A stretch of DNA of 64,000 bases from Prillingera fragicola (lineage: Eukaryota; Basidiomycota; Tremellomycetes; Trichosporonales; Trichosporonaceae): assembly GCA_002335605.1 (NCBI GenBank), contig BEDY01000004.1, positions 1,674,001-1,738,000 of the forward strand, read 5' to 3'. Of this stretch, positions 1 to 11,384 are shown in pieces. Position 1 is the first letter of the stretch; every line of letters starts with the position of its first letter. The notes under the pieces were generated by a model. The model saw only the letters and a program-made list of their open reading frames with translations. It did not search any database and was not told the DNA's origin. A program made the position numbers and the translations under genes.

Positions 1-817
1 TGTTGGGATCCAGGCTTATGTCGCTTTAGAGAGTGAGTCCAGGTGTACGATAGAGCTAATGGCAGTTCTCCTGTTCGAGCCTCGCCGCTTGGCTGCCAAC
101 GACCCCTCCATCGATCCTCAGGCCGAGCACCTCGTGTCCGCCATCCCACCACTGCTGGCTGTCATTCGCGAGCTTGGCCGCAGGTCGTGCACGATGAAGA
201 ATCTCGTGAGCCACCCTACCTCACCCTAACTAACATCCCAGCACGTGGAAGCCGTGCATCGTCTACTGCGCTGTGACTGCCTGGCCCTTCTAACAGCCTA
301 CGACCTTGACACATTTCGCAGCGAATATCAGCCCGTGGGACGTGACGAGGCCGAGTTTGATTTCCGTGACTTCCGCTGGGCCAAGATGGAGCGTCTCCGG
401 CGCGGCAACCGCCCGGCCACTGACAATGTCGGCGACGAGGCCCTACTCGAAGATCACGGCGAGGGCGCCACGCCTACGCTGTCAGCAGCGCCGTCGCCGC
501 ACTACGACGAGCACCCACCCCTCCCGCCCCAGATGCCACCACTCGGCCCACCCCTCGGCGCGGGCGCGCTGGGCTCCGTCCCCATCCCCGGCCCCGGCGT
601 CCCGCTCCAGGGCATGCCGCCTGCCCCCATGCCAATGTTTGAGGGCACGGCGCCGCTCGCGCCGCTAGCGCCAATCGACTTGCAGCCGTGGCTCACGACG
701 TTTGACCCCATGGCGATTCAGCAGGCGCCCCCCATGGATCTGGGGTGGTTGATGGATGGGACTGGCGGGGGTCAGACGGGCAACCCGGGCGAGTTTTGGG
801 CCCAGATTATGCAGTAG
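1..817 (+). CDS. C-terminal part of a fungal transcription factor (5' end outside window)
   Basis: Three exons are visible: 1-32, 66-205 and 242-817, split by GTGAGT and GTGAGC introns with CTAAT and CTAAC branch sites. Together they encode 248 residues and a stop. The first part is helical, with a segment reading LLFEPRRLAAND, and includes motifs such as HRLLRCDCLALLTAYDL. This resembles the far end of the middle homology region of fungal Zn2Cys6 regulators. The rest is a proline, glycine and methionine-rich tail, rather like an activation domain, ending in GEFWAQIMQ. The DNA-binding domain would lie upstream of the window, so assignment to the Zn2Cys6 class is inference from architecture. 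It is convergent with the sulfatase that follows, 280 bp apart. Confidence 0.6.
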
Positions 818-1097
818 CGCTGAGCGCGTGCATGGGGAGGTGAACTGGACGAAAGAACATTGAGGTGGGCCTGGTTTAGGAGGGACGATGCGCGGGAAGA
901 GAATCGACACGACGGCGAGAGGGCGAAGAACTCATGCCGAGCTCTGCAGCGTCGCCAATAGGCAACCAATAGGACATTAACTCGACAACGACGAGTGGGC
1001 ATTTACATGTATGAAATTGTATCGATGCTGACCTGTGATAACCACTGATCTACGCACATCGACCACTCCGCTGACCACGCGCCTTTGACGACGCAGG

Positions 1098-3353
1098 CTA
1101 GAAAACCGGTTCCCCACCAGGAGGAACCTGTATCCAGGTCCGCTGCATCTCGACATCATTGTCCCACCCCTCACTCATCTCCTCCCTCGGCTTTCCATCA
1201 TCCAAAGCCCCCGGCCCCCACACCAACCCACACTCGGCGACATATACCTCCCAATCCGCCATGAGTTCCTCAAACTTTTCCTTCTGTTCCTCCGCAACAT
1301 TACGCGTCTCCCCCGGATCCTCTTTGACGTTGAACAGCTCCCACCCCCTCGGGTCGTCGCCGTGCGTGTCCCAGTGTTTCGCTAGGCCGCCATACCGGTC
1401 CCGCAGGTGGACGAGCTTGTAGTCGCCCTTGCGCAGGGCGGCCATCGCGTCCAGCTCCCACCCGACCGGCCGGGTTGGGGGGTAGATTGCGTGGTCCTCG
1501 GTCTGCGTTGCCGGGTCGTCGGTGGGCGCGGGGCCGTTTGGCGTGGCAGACACCACAACCGCGCTACTGGATAAGCAGGAGGTAGCGTCGACGCGCTCGT
1601 TGCGGCCAAACCACGGTACCCAGCTCAAACCCTGCATGGCATGCACCTTTCTCCCGCGGTGCATGACGCGCCCCTCCGCGGCGGGCTGGAGGTGGACACC
1701 GGCTAGGTCCAAAAAGGTAGGGGCTAAGTCCATGCAGGTCGTAAACGCTCGACTGACGCCGCCTGGTGTCCAGTTGTGCGCGAAGGTGTCCGAGGGAGGC
1801 TTGACGATGCACGGGACGAGGATGCCGCCTTCGGATGGAAACATCTTGTACAGCCGCGAAGGGGCTGTAGAGGCTTGGGCCCAAAGTGGGCCGAGCCTGT
1901 TTGTCAGCGCTTGCTGAGAGGAGGGACTCACCAGGTGTAGCTGTTCCATTCGCCAATGTTGTCGAGGCTATTGTCGTAGAATTCGTGGATCGCCTTCTTG
2001 ATGTTTTCGCCAAGCACGGCTGGTCATTCAGCACCCCCCGCAGCTCAAGCGACTCACGGATAGCCTCGTAGGCAGCCCCCTCGGCACCATTGTCGCTCAT
2101 GAACACAACAAAGGTGTCCTCCCACTCCCCCCTCTCCTTGATTTTCTCAAACACACGCCCAATCTGCTGGTCCATGCTCGTCACCATGGCGGCATACGCC
2201 TCCATGGCACGCGACGAGCAAGCTTTCTCGTAATCCGTAAAGCTGTCCCATTCCGGCACGTCTGGCGCGACTACCGGGTGGGGGATCGTGGCGGCGTCAA
2301 TCAGGCCTGCGTCCACGAGCGCCGCCAGCCGCCGCTCCCGCAGCGCGTGGGGGCCGTCGTCGTACATCCCCCTGTACCTGCTCTTGTCAGCACGTCTTCC
2401 ACACACAGGAGTGCACGACTGACCTCTCGCGAATGGATTTCGGAGCTTGCAGAGGCCAATGCGGCGCCGAGAAAGCCAAGTACCCAAACCACGGCTCGTC
2501 ACCTTGCTGCTCATCGAGATACTCGATAAACTTGTCCGCATACGCCCTCGACGAGTAGAACCCGTCCTCCGAGCCGGTCGTGTTGGGCTTAATGTGCACG
2601 GCCTTGCCGTCTTCAGCGTGTATAGGCCGCCCGCCTAACGGCATGCCAGCGACCCCGGCCTCCAGGACCGGCTCCCAGCCATAGTGGCTGCAGCAGCCGG
2701 GGAGCATGGCAAAGGATCTGTCAAACCCCATGGCTGCCGGGCCGTATTCCGGTCGTAGCCCCAAATGCCACTGCGCAGTCAGCACACTGCTTCCTGCCTT
2801 TGGCAAGTCACGCCGCAGCTTCTCCCTCTCGCCCTCCCTGTTGGCGTCCCCTCCCTGCTGGCACTCACCTTGCCGCTCAACACGGTCCTGTACCCATTAT
2901 CCTTGAGCACCTCAGGCAACCGCACGACCTCGCCGTTCAAAAACCCCTCGTATCCAGCCTTGCCGTTCCACCGTTGAGCAGACTTGGGGTTCATCTTAAA
3001 CTCGAGCAGACAGCCCAGCCCGCCCTTGTGCGCGTCCGTGCCGGACAGCACCATGGCGCGGGTGGGGGAACAGGCGGCGGCCGTGTGGTAGTTGAGCAGC
3101 TTTAGGCCTTGGGCGGCTAGGCTGTCGAGGTTCGGGGTGGCGATCTCAGAGGCGTATGCGCCAATGTCGCTGTAGCCCTGTTGGTGTCAGCTTTACCAGC
3201 TATGTGTTTGGGGTGAGGACGGTGAGGGAGCGATGGTGGAAGGGAGGTCGTGTGGGGAGGAAGCCGTGGGAGGATAGCACGCACGAGATCATCAGCTATG
3301 ATGACGAGAAAGTTTGGTCGTTTCCGCGCCATCCTGTCTGCTTGACTTGGCAA
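1098..3353 (-). CDS. Type I (formylglycine-dependent) sulfatase, arylsulfatase-like
   Basis: Six exons: 3353-3285, 3177-2869, 2770-2424, 2377-2058, 2019-1932 and 1896-1098, giving 643 residues. The start reads MPSQADRMARKRPNFLVII and has no signal peptide, so a cytosolic enzyme is likely. Family S1 marks are the metal-binding DDLGYSD start, the CSPTR signature with Cys59 as the residue normally converted to formylglycine, HWPLQAPK, SDNGAEG, and KGDYKLVH near the C-terminus. It should hydrolyse an organic sulfate ester; the substrate (aryl, alkyl or choline sulfate) cannot be told. The frame seems to break near 2040, but a 38-nt intron (2057-2020, GTGAGT, branch CTGAAT) restores it and yields YEAIPVLGEN, as expected for the family. 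A run of about 25 residues (roughly 1580-1500) has no counterpart I recall and could hide another intron. It is divergent from a sugar porter 1.1 kb away. Confidence 0.9.
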
Positions 3354-4478
3354 TGGAGAGAGTTGGTGGGAGAAGAAGAAGAAAGCAAAGAAGGCAGAGA
3401 TGTGCTGCGGCGGCAGGGTATGGCTGCTTTATCAGTCACTTGGCGCTCCGAGCGACCGTCCTCCCGTCGCTTGCTGAGGTCCGAATGCCGGACGGTGGCG
3501 CGCAGTTGGGTGTGTGCGTGGTGCGACGCAGGCTGGCTGCGGTGTGGAATCCAGTGGGCAGGAATGGGTGCGGCAGAGTGAAGATGTGGACGGGATGAGG
3601 CTTGGCAAGGGATCGACGTGCTTGACTTTGGTGAGACAAGTGGCTGAGGTGATGATGGATGACGAGAGAAACAAGCCAGCCTGGATTGGCTCTGAATATC
3701 CACAGTGGCGAGTATGGGTTCAATTGTAGTCGTTGCTGACTTGTCCTAAACTCCTTTGACTGCTCGCGTCAACCATGCGAGCTCGCTGTCGCTGATGCCG
3801 AGCAGCCCATGCTGCGCACGTTTGTGGTGACTCGTCGCTCGGGCCGCTCGGTATCTTTGCTGTATCTCGGCTCGGCTCGTCAGGAACGAGTTACTGCATG
3901 CTGCTCATGTCAGCCAGCGCAGTCTGGGTCTGCTCGTCGTATCCTCGAGGACGCACATGCACATTGTAGACGAGAACACGACGAGGTTCTTGTTCTTTAA
4001 GCACGACTTATCGCGACTGCAACTCGGTCATTGTTGTTCAACGAGCTCGGCCGATGACCGTCGGCGCAAACAGTCTCTTGCCCGCCATGTGACGCAAGAA
4101 AACGCCTCCCGAGTAGCTCGGCGCAGCCATCGTTCACATCCTCTACATCTCTCACCTCATTCACCCTCCTCATCTCCTGTGCACTCTTCGCCGTTCTCTG
4201 ACCCCCGATCCTTCTCCACAGATCCTCAGCCACATCACGCAATTGCTCATCCCGAGCACGCCGCCCAGTGTCGCTGCCTCTCTTCCCGCCCGCAGGGATG
4301 CAACTCTAATGCGGACACTAGCTCAAAGAACTCAACTCTACTTGTTCATTCAGCGGCGCTCCCTCGCGCAGTCTCTACATGCTTCGGTTTCGGGGTAGCA
4401 GAGCGGATGCATCCTAGGAATCTCACAGCCTAGATAAAACCTATCACAGCCCTCGGGTTTGTGCTTTGTCCACTCGTC
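3354..4478. other. Divergent intergenic region between sulfatase and sugar porter
   Basis: No gene was found in this 1.1 kb. It should hold both promoters. A weak TATA-like element, TAGATAAAAC, lies at 4431-4440, about 40 bp before the porter start. The segment 4120-4380 is rich in CT and CATC, as is usual for fungal leaders. Confidence 0.5.
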
Positions 4479-6237
4479 ATGTCGGCCCCGGGTCCATCGA
4501 AATGGGCGTCCATGACCCCTCTCTTGGCCTTTTCATGCTTTTGCCTGCTCGTAGGCGACATGCTGTTTGGGTACGACACGGGCAGCTTTGGCGGTATTTT
4601 GGGCAATCCCGTGCGTTCTCCCTTTTCGTCTCAGTACTAACGTAGGCAGGGCTTTGTCAACCAGTTTGGCCAAGCAGACGCAAAGGGCATCTACCGCATC
4701 GCCCCACTACGAACGAGCTTGTTGTCAAGCTTGGCATTCATCGGAAAATTCATTGGCTGTGCGGTCGCAAGTCCATTGATCGAGGCGCTGGGACATCGTA
4801 AAGTCTTTGTGATTCTCAGCGCGGTGTCCATAATCGGGATTATCAGTGCGTACCGCACCGCAAAGCGCGGCCGTACTGATGTGTGCAGTTGAGATCACTG
4901 CCGCGGGGTCGGGGTATGCGACCGGCCGTGTCGCGCAGTTTATCGTTGGACGGATTGTCGTCTACATCTCTGTCGGCCTGGTGGAGGTCTGCGTCATGTA
5001 GGTGACCGTACACGGAGGAGAGCTGACAGGCAAGTACCTATCAGTCTGAGATCGTGCCAGCCGTGTGGCGTGGCTTCGTCGTCTCGTCGCTCCAGCTGTT
5101 TCTCAATGCCGGTGGACTGGTCGCTTCTGGAGTCAACAAAGGATTCTCCAAACACACGGATAGTGTGGGATGGCGTGTGATTACGGGCATTCAATTCCTC
5201 TTCCCGCTCTGTGAGCAGCGTACTCGACATTCATTGCTGACCTGGCAGTAATCATTGCCTTTGTGCCCTTTCTTCCAGACTCGCCCCGCTGGCTCCTGTC
5301 CAAAGACCGTGACACAGACGCTCTCGACGCCTTACGCCGGCTCCGCACCAAAGACGAAGTCGCCACTGGCGCCTGCGATGACGAGCTGGCTACCATCAAA
5401 CAAGCCCTCTCCTCTGGCATCCACAAGGGCCCATGGAGCGACCTCTTCCGCGGCACCAACGCCCGGCGCACATTTCTTGTCATTGCCTATTACATTTTCC
5501 AGCAAATCACCGGCCAATCGTTCGTGTCCACCTACCAAGTGGTATTCTACAAGGGCAACGGATACGCCGACATGGCCTTCACCTACCCCTTGATTACGAG
5601 CTGTCTCACCGTCCTGGCTGTCCTGCCGTGCATGTTCTTTGTGGACCACTCGGGGCGCCGGCCGGTGCTCATGACCAGCTATGCGCTGCAGGGGTTCTGG
5701 CTGTTCGTGCTCGCCGGACTGGGTGGGAAAGAGTACAAGAACCAGGCTGAACGGAACACGTGTGTGGCGGCGTTCATCTTCTTTGCGCTGTCGTTCAATG
5801 TAGGTCGATACTGTGTGGCGAGTGCTGACAGACAGCTCGGTGGCGCCTCGGTCCCGTACTTGCTGGGAGCCGAACTCCCCGCTCATGCCCTCCGCGAAAA
5901 GACGTCGGCCATCGGGACGACTATTAATGTTGTGTTCGCATTTGGGACAAACTTTATGATGCCCTACATGCTGGACGCGATGGCGTTCAAAGTCGGCTGG
6001 ATCTGGGGCAGCATGGCCGTGCTGGCGTTTGTGTTTACGGCCGTGGCGTTGCCGGAGACGAAGAATTTGAGCTTGGAGGAGATTGATGGTCTGTTTGTGC
6101 ATCGTGGCTGGATTGTGAGGAGAGGAGAGAGGGGAAGAGTGAGGAGTGCGAGGGAGGGGAGTGCAGGTGTTGAGGATGTCGAGCATAAGGGTGGGGTCAC
6201 GCAAGAGCAAGACAAGGGGGTGGCCACAGTTGCATAA
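4479..6237 (+). CDS. MFS sugar porter (SP family, hexose/lactose-permease type)
   Basis: Six exons: 4479-4610, 4650-4845, 4889-4997, 5035-5210, 5249-5799 and 5836-6237, giving 521 residues. Sugar-porter signatures are GYDTGSFGG in helix 1, VGRIVVYISVG, the helix 5 segment YQSEIVPAVWRG, PDSPRWLL at the end of helix 6, and LPETKNLSLEE after helix 12. It should be a plasma-membrane proton-coupled sugar uniporter or symporter; the substrate is not predictable. The start at 4479 gives a normal short cytosolic N-terminus. The last intron (5800-5835) is 36 nt, in frame and free of stops, so retention would insert 12 residues in a late helix. The gene is a paralogue of the porter at 31347 and shares its helix 1 layout. 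The neighbouring sulfatase suggests, but does not show, a role in sulfated-carbon use. Confidence 0.9.
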
Positions 6238-7201
6238 GGGAGAAGGTGCCGGGCATCGAGTGCATAGTAGGGATATTACATAGAAAGAATAACTGTAGCT
6301 AGTATTGCATGAACACTGGACACTTTGACGTGGACACGACGAACGCAGGATGGGTGCGAAAGAACAGGAAAGGGCGAGGTCGTGGCGACACCATCCCTCT
6401 CACCCGACATCATGCTCCCAACCCTTCTACACCCGACGATATCCCTACGGCCTCCTCCGCCCCGCACTGGAGCCCCCCAGCTAGCCCAGCTCCCAGCACC
6501 CTTGCATCAGGAATGCAGACGATACCAGGAATCCAGTGAATCTCCAAACCCCTCCAGGGCAAAAGCCCGACATCTCGGCATCCGAGATCACGGGCATACC
6601 CCTGTTGCCCCGCCCACCCCTCCCTCCACCCCCAGGGAGGTGTCGGCCTCGTCGCTCCCCGGTGCGGGGGGGTCGGATCGGACGGTCGCATGGCTATCGG
6701 CTTGGTCGTTGGAAAAGGTGTAGGGCCGCCTTAGCGGTGTGGGCTTGGCGGGGCCGAGGTGGGGTGTGGAGGTGGCGGGAGAGGGGTTGTTGGGGCCTTG
6801 CGTGGAAGTCTGAGGGAGACTTGACTCATAGCGGTAACCAGCAGCACGCTGAGCCAGATGGGTTGGAATGGCGTGGTGCCGTTGCCGAGCTGAGTGACCG
6901 CGCTTCTGATGGTATGCTGGTTTGCCTTTGTATGTCATAAGCTGCAACTTCATCTGAAATCAGAATCAGAGGGCCAGGTAGGCCTGTCGAGTCTGAAGAT
7001 TGTCTAGCGTGTGTACCGCTTGCACTGTACTCGCTGCCATTGCTCATTGATGAAGTATCAATGCGCATCGTCAGTAGTCTTGCAGCTGCACCCAAGTGTG
7101 AACCATTGACAATACTCATATAACCTATAGCTGAAGTTACAAACCTACTTCTACTGTCTCACTCCCCCGACCATCCCCTTCCTAGATACCTAGCACAAGA
7201 T
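6238..7201. other. Gene-free stretch between convergent transporter genes
   Basis: Nothing supportable as a gene was found. The short frames here lack splice-consistent continuation and family motifs. It is the shared 3' flank of the sugar porter (+) and the fucose-permease-like gene (-). Confidence 0.5.
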
Positions 7202-8782
7202 CTACTTCTTGTACTCGACACCCTCAATGCGCTCGACCGAGCCGCCCTTGCCACCGTCAAGCTCGGCAGGGTAGCTGCCGCCGTTCTCGAGGTCGTTGTG
7301 GCCGAGAGCAGTAGGGTCGTGGGCGGCAGCCTTGGCGACGGTGAAGGCGCGGCCGTCCTTGTTCCAGAGCCATACGGACCAGAGGGCAATGTAGACGAAG
7401 CAAGGGAGGACGATCCAGTAGGAAGTACGGGTGGACGCGGCATCCGAGATGGCGCCCTGGATGGGAGGGAAGACTGCTCCGCCGACAACACCCTGGACGA
7501 GGAGAGCGGCTGCGCGACGGGTGTTGCGGCCGAGGTTGGAGGTGGCGAGGACAAAGATGGTGGGGTACATGATCGACTCGAAGAACATGATGACCATGAG
7601 GCAGGTGACGCCGCCCATGCCGTGAATGGTAACGATGAGGATCGTGAGCAGGCAGCAGACGATCGCGTAGATGAAGAGCAAAACTGCGGGGGCGACGACC
7701 GAGAGAAGAGCAGTGCCGACAAAGCGACCGACGGTGAAGAGGATGAGAGCGTACGAGAGGAGCTGCGAGCCGCGAGTGTCGGCGATTCCAGCAGACTCGT
7801 GGGTGTAGAAGAGGAAAAAGGCGCCGATGGTGACCTGGGCACCAACGTAGAAGAACTGGGCAAAGAAGCCCGTGATAGCACGAGGCTCGCGCCAAACAGA
7901 CTTGGCGGGGCGGGTAGCGTAGTCTGGGTCGGCGAGGAGGAGAGCCTCCTCGAGGGCGTCCTCGGAGACGTCGGGAAGCTTGGTGAAGAGGAAGCCGACG
8001 GCGACAAGAACACCCATGGCAGCAACAGCGAGGTAGACCCACTGGACATTGTCGAGGTTGTTGGCGTTCTCACCCTCAAAGAAGTACTTTGAGGCGATAA
8101 GGGGACCGGCAAACGAGGCGACACCGTTGAACGACTGGGAAAAGTTGAGGCGGAGCGAGGCAAGAGTGATGGGAGGCATGACTGAAATGTACGAGTTGGC
8201 AGCAATCTCGAGCGACGCAAGACCCATGGCGATGCAACCAGTGCAAACGACAAAACCAGCAAAGGCAGGGGTGGCGGAGTGGGCGAGCTTGGCGACAGGC
8301 CAGAAGAAGATGGCACCCGTCGAGTAGAAGCACAGGCCCATGATGATCGTGACCTTGTAGCCCCAACGCCTCAGGACCTCTCCGGCAAAGGGACCCCAAA
8401 CAAAGTATCCCCAGCCAAAGTAGGCAACCTGGAGAAGAGTCGACATGGTCTTGGTGATACCGAGGACATTTTCTGGGCCGTCAGTTTGCATTCCGTACAC
8501 ACTGCCACTGCGAGGATGTGATCAGGCCGTGAGAAGCCATGGCACACCGCACTACCGCAGCAAGGTAAAACTCACGAAAGTGCTTGTTCAGAACATCGAG
8601 AAGACCGTATGCAAAGCCCCACAAGAAGAAGAGCGAGGTAACGAGACAGAAGGCGACGACTGTCCGTGTTAGCTGCTGGGCTATTTGTTTCGGTGGAGTA
8701 ACTCACGATAGTGCCGGGGGAAGAGACCCTTCTTGAGAAGGGCAAAAGAGCCGGGAGCAACAGCGCCTGCACCGCCAGCCAT
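7202..8782 (-). CDS. L-fucose/glucose-galactose permease-like MFS transporter (FucP family)
   Basis: Three exons: 8782-8707, 8659-8576 and 8472-7202, giving 476 residues. The N-terminus MAGGAGAVAPGSFALLKKG leads into helix 1 (FFLWGFAYGLLDVLNKHF), the hallmark of the FucP group. Correct splicing at 8575/8472 gives NKHFQNVLGITKTMS; a nearer acceptor breaks the frame. About twelve helices follow, with SYISVMPPI and a MFFESIMYPTIFVLAT segment typical of the family. It should be a plasma-membrane sugar:H+ symporter for fucose or a related hexose. The long upstream region contains a TATA element (9035-9040) and a perfect inverted repeat AACCGAT-AA-ATCGGTT at 9141-9156, suggesting regulated expression. 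The last 50 residues are a polar cytosolic tail. Confidence 0.9.
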
Positions 8783-9034
8783 GATGAAGTTGGGTTGAAA
8801 GAGGTAAAGAGATTGAACGAGCAAGAAAAGACTGGATCCACGTTTGTGGAGTAGCTTTGCGTTGGTGCCAAAAGATGTGGCGGGTTCGGATCACAAAGGC
8901 CGAATGGCGTGCGGGTAGCCTTGGCTCGCGTCAGAGATCTAGGGGCCGAGGGAGAAAGACCAAGTAGAGAATGGGTGGTTTGCCAAAAAGTCGAGGCTGA
9001 TGAAGAAACAACAACCCCCAGACATGCCCGACTC

Positions 9035-9040
9035 TTTATA
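9035..9040 (-). promoter_or_regulatory. TATA element upstream of the FucP-like gene
   Basis: TATAAA on the minus strand, about 255 bp before the ATG at 8782. The distance implies a leader of roughly 200 nt or a 5' UTR intron. Confidence 0.4.
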
Positions 9041-9140
9041 CACTTCGGCAACGGCCTCCAGACCCCATGGACACCCCGCTCGTGCTTCTCGGGGTGCGGA
9101 AGAGACCCCCGGGGCCACTCTGTGGACGTCTACACCACCG

Positions 9141-9156
9141 AACCGATAAATCGGTT
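9141..9156. promoter_or_regulatory. Perfect inverted repeat AACCGAT-AA-ATCGGTT
   Basis: Two 7-bp arms with a 2-bp spacer, about 360 bp upstream of the FucP-like start. The core ACCGAT/ATCGGT recurs as an inverted repeat at 63778-63804. A binding site for a dimeric regulator is an inference. Confidence 0.4.
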
Positions 9157-9313
9157 GGCGCATCTGGTAACCTCGACCTTGGCTTGCGATTCAGGAACAG
9201 CCCAGGTGTCCAGGGTCAGGACCGTTTCGCCAAAATGGAAAATGCTGTCGCTGCCGGTTACGAACGGTAAGGTGTATTGGCCATTTGGTATCTCTCTCCA
9301 ATTGGTCGCTATC

Positions 9314-11384
9314 GTGCCGCCGGCAGCGGACCCGCCCCACCCCCACGCATGTACCCAGGTCTGGCCGACCTGGACCGATCCCATGGACCTGTTGGGGGAG
9401 TCGTGATTTCGAACTCTTGCGACTCCGCGGGACCCGTCGTGCCACTCTGGCAGTTCAACCCGAGCTGTCCCACCGAGAGCTGCATTGTCCCTAATCCCGT
9501 TTAGCGGCACAGTGACGACAGTTGCATGCCGTCAAGCCACGGCTGCCACCCACGTCTCACAACCAGTTCAAAGCCCGTCCACGGCGCGTGACCAGACCAG
9601 ACAATAACAATCCAGAGCCCGTCATGTCGGCCCCGCATTATCGTGCAGCTGCAAACGTCCGAAGAAGCGAGGACGTCATGACACCCCACTGCCCACCCCG
9701 TTCCAACGGCCTTGCCAGGCAGTTCAAAGGGGGTCCGGCCTGGCGCGAATAAGCGGGTGGAGGCTCACCCAGACGCCGCCGCCGCCACTTTGGACTTTGA
9801 TTCGTGTTTCTCGCTCGTGGCATCGAACGCCCCCCGACATCGGACTTGGCATGGAAACCCTGCACCATGCCATCATTGGCTCTGGCCCCAACGCGATGCC
9901 GACCGGCCAGAGATCTGCATGCCTTGTTGCATCATAATTGACGCACTCGGCAGTGCGCACGAAGAAGTCCAGATCCCAAGGCCATCCGTGGCCCAAATCT
10001 AGTTCCGCGAGGAACAGTCCGGAGGCACGCCCATGTGCGCTCTTCGTGTTCGTTGTAGTGCGGCAACGGTAGTGGAGCGGCAATGGCAGGGCACAGTGGA
10101 GCGGCGAGGTTCAGGTTCAGGACAGTTGCCTGGACATGCTGTCGAGGTGTGCTCCATGAGCCAGACCGTGCTTGGACTTGAGCCCGCACGTCCGCAACGT
10201 TGCCGCCGGTTGCCAATGCTCCAGTGCCAACACCGTCGTTCCGGGCCTGACGATCTCTGTCAGATGCTCAAGTTAGTGCCCGATCCAGCGGTTAACGCAG
10301 GGTAGGTATCCACCAAACCGCCTGGGTCTCGCCCAAAAGGAGAGATGAGTTGCCGAGGATCGCCCGTCTGGCCAGTGAGAGCTCATGGAGAATCCCGTGA
10401 GATCTACGCCCATCGCCGCTGTGTGATGTCAACACGCGGGACCTCGCTTCGTGGATTTGATATTCGACAACACGGGTGATGGCTACTGCCGCACATGCCG
10501 CAACCCCGCCCACTGCCGCCGGCCGTCTCCTCTCTCACAAAGCACATGAAAGGTGCCTACGCCTCTCTTTCAGCCCCGGAAAGATGACGGCCCAACTGAG
10601 CGGGCCCCCTTGTGATTTGGTTTTCGTGGCCGGGGAGTAGAGATACATGCCGGCGGCAACAGGCTTGAGCGGCAAGTGCGGCACTGGCATCTCTGCGACC
10701 CTCCTCTCACAACGCCTCACGTCCCCCACAACAATGGGGTTGGATTTGGTATTCGCTCGACCCACAAGGCGAGGTAGTTGCCCACATGCCGCTCGCCGGA
10801 CCGTTGCCGCCGGCTTCGTCCTCTCGTCTCCTGCGACTGATCACAGTCCGACGTTGTCCCGACGCTAGTGAGGGCTGTGGATTTGGTTTTGCGATTGCGA
10901 CTGCGACTGAGACGCAAGCCACTGCCGCCCATGCCGCTCAACACCCATTGCCGCCGGCATGCTCCCCTCCTCCTCCGACCCAGACCCGACAGCAATCAGC
11001 TGAATGAGGTATTTGGCTTGCCGGCGGACATTTGGTTTACGTCCCCTGGCGAGATACTCGGGGAGCTGGCAGCTTGGCATGTGGGGTCCGTCCTGCGGCA
11101 TCGTTGCCGCACTTGCCGCATCCTCGACGACTTGCGTGCTCTCTAGCTGCTTACACCCGTGTAGAACCGACGATAGCTGCCCACCTGAAAGCCTTGTGCT
11201 GTCGCTGCCGCACTTGCCGCACAGGATGCGTTGCCGGCGGTGTAAAAATCGCGCATGTCAGCCCGCTGGCCCCGCCTGCTGGCCTCCGGGGTGTTGCTCT
11301 GAGCTCTGAGCGGGGTTGAGATCGTGCCTTGGCGTGCTTAGCATTTAGTCATTCCCAAATGTTTGGGCCGCTGGGCCGGCGGCA
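9314..11384. repeat. Degenerate intergenic repeat cluster (GCCGCCGGC and ATTTGGT words)
   Basis: The word TGCCGCCGG(C/T) or its complement occurs near 9315, 10201, 10514, 10649, 10804, 10949, 11020, 11231 and 11374. Between 10453 and 11035 it alternates with GGATTTGATATTCG-like words at about 10453, 10614, 10742, 10879 and 11029, spaced 128-161 bp. Between the two words most units contain CATGCCGC or CTTGCCGC and a CTCCTCTC-like run. The units are diverged and are not exact tandem copies. The central CCGCCGG is an everted CCG-N-CGG pair, the kind of triplet arrangement Zn2Cys6 regulators bind. Confidence 0.5.

Noticed and set aside
2020..2057. Apparent frameshift in the sulfatase
   Set aside because: Explained by a 38-nt intron with GTGAGT donor, CTGAAT branch and CAG acceptor that restores a family-typical sequence.
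7298..8092. 264-codon plus-strand frame opposite the FucP-like gene
   Set aside because: Shadow frame of highly charged, repetitive composition; the minus strand encodes conserved helices.
11090..11300. Cys-rich translations (CRTCR-like) resembling zinc fingers
   Set aside because: They come from the repeated TGCCGCACTTGCCGC words in the intergenic repeat cluster. There is no open gene around them and spacing does not fit a finger.
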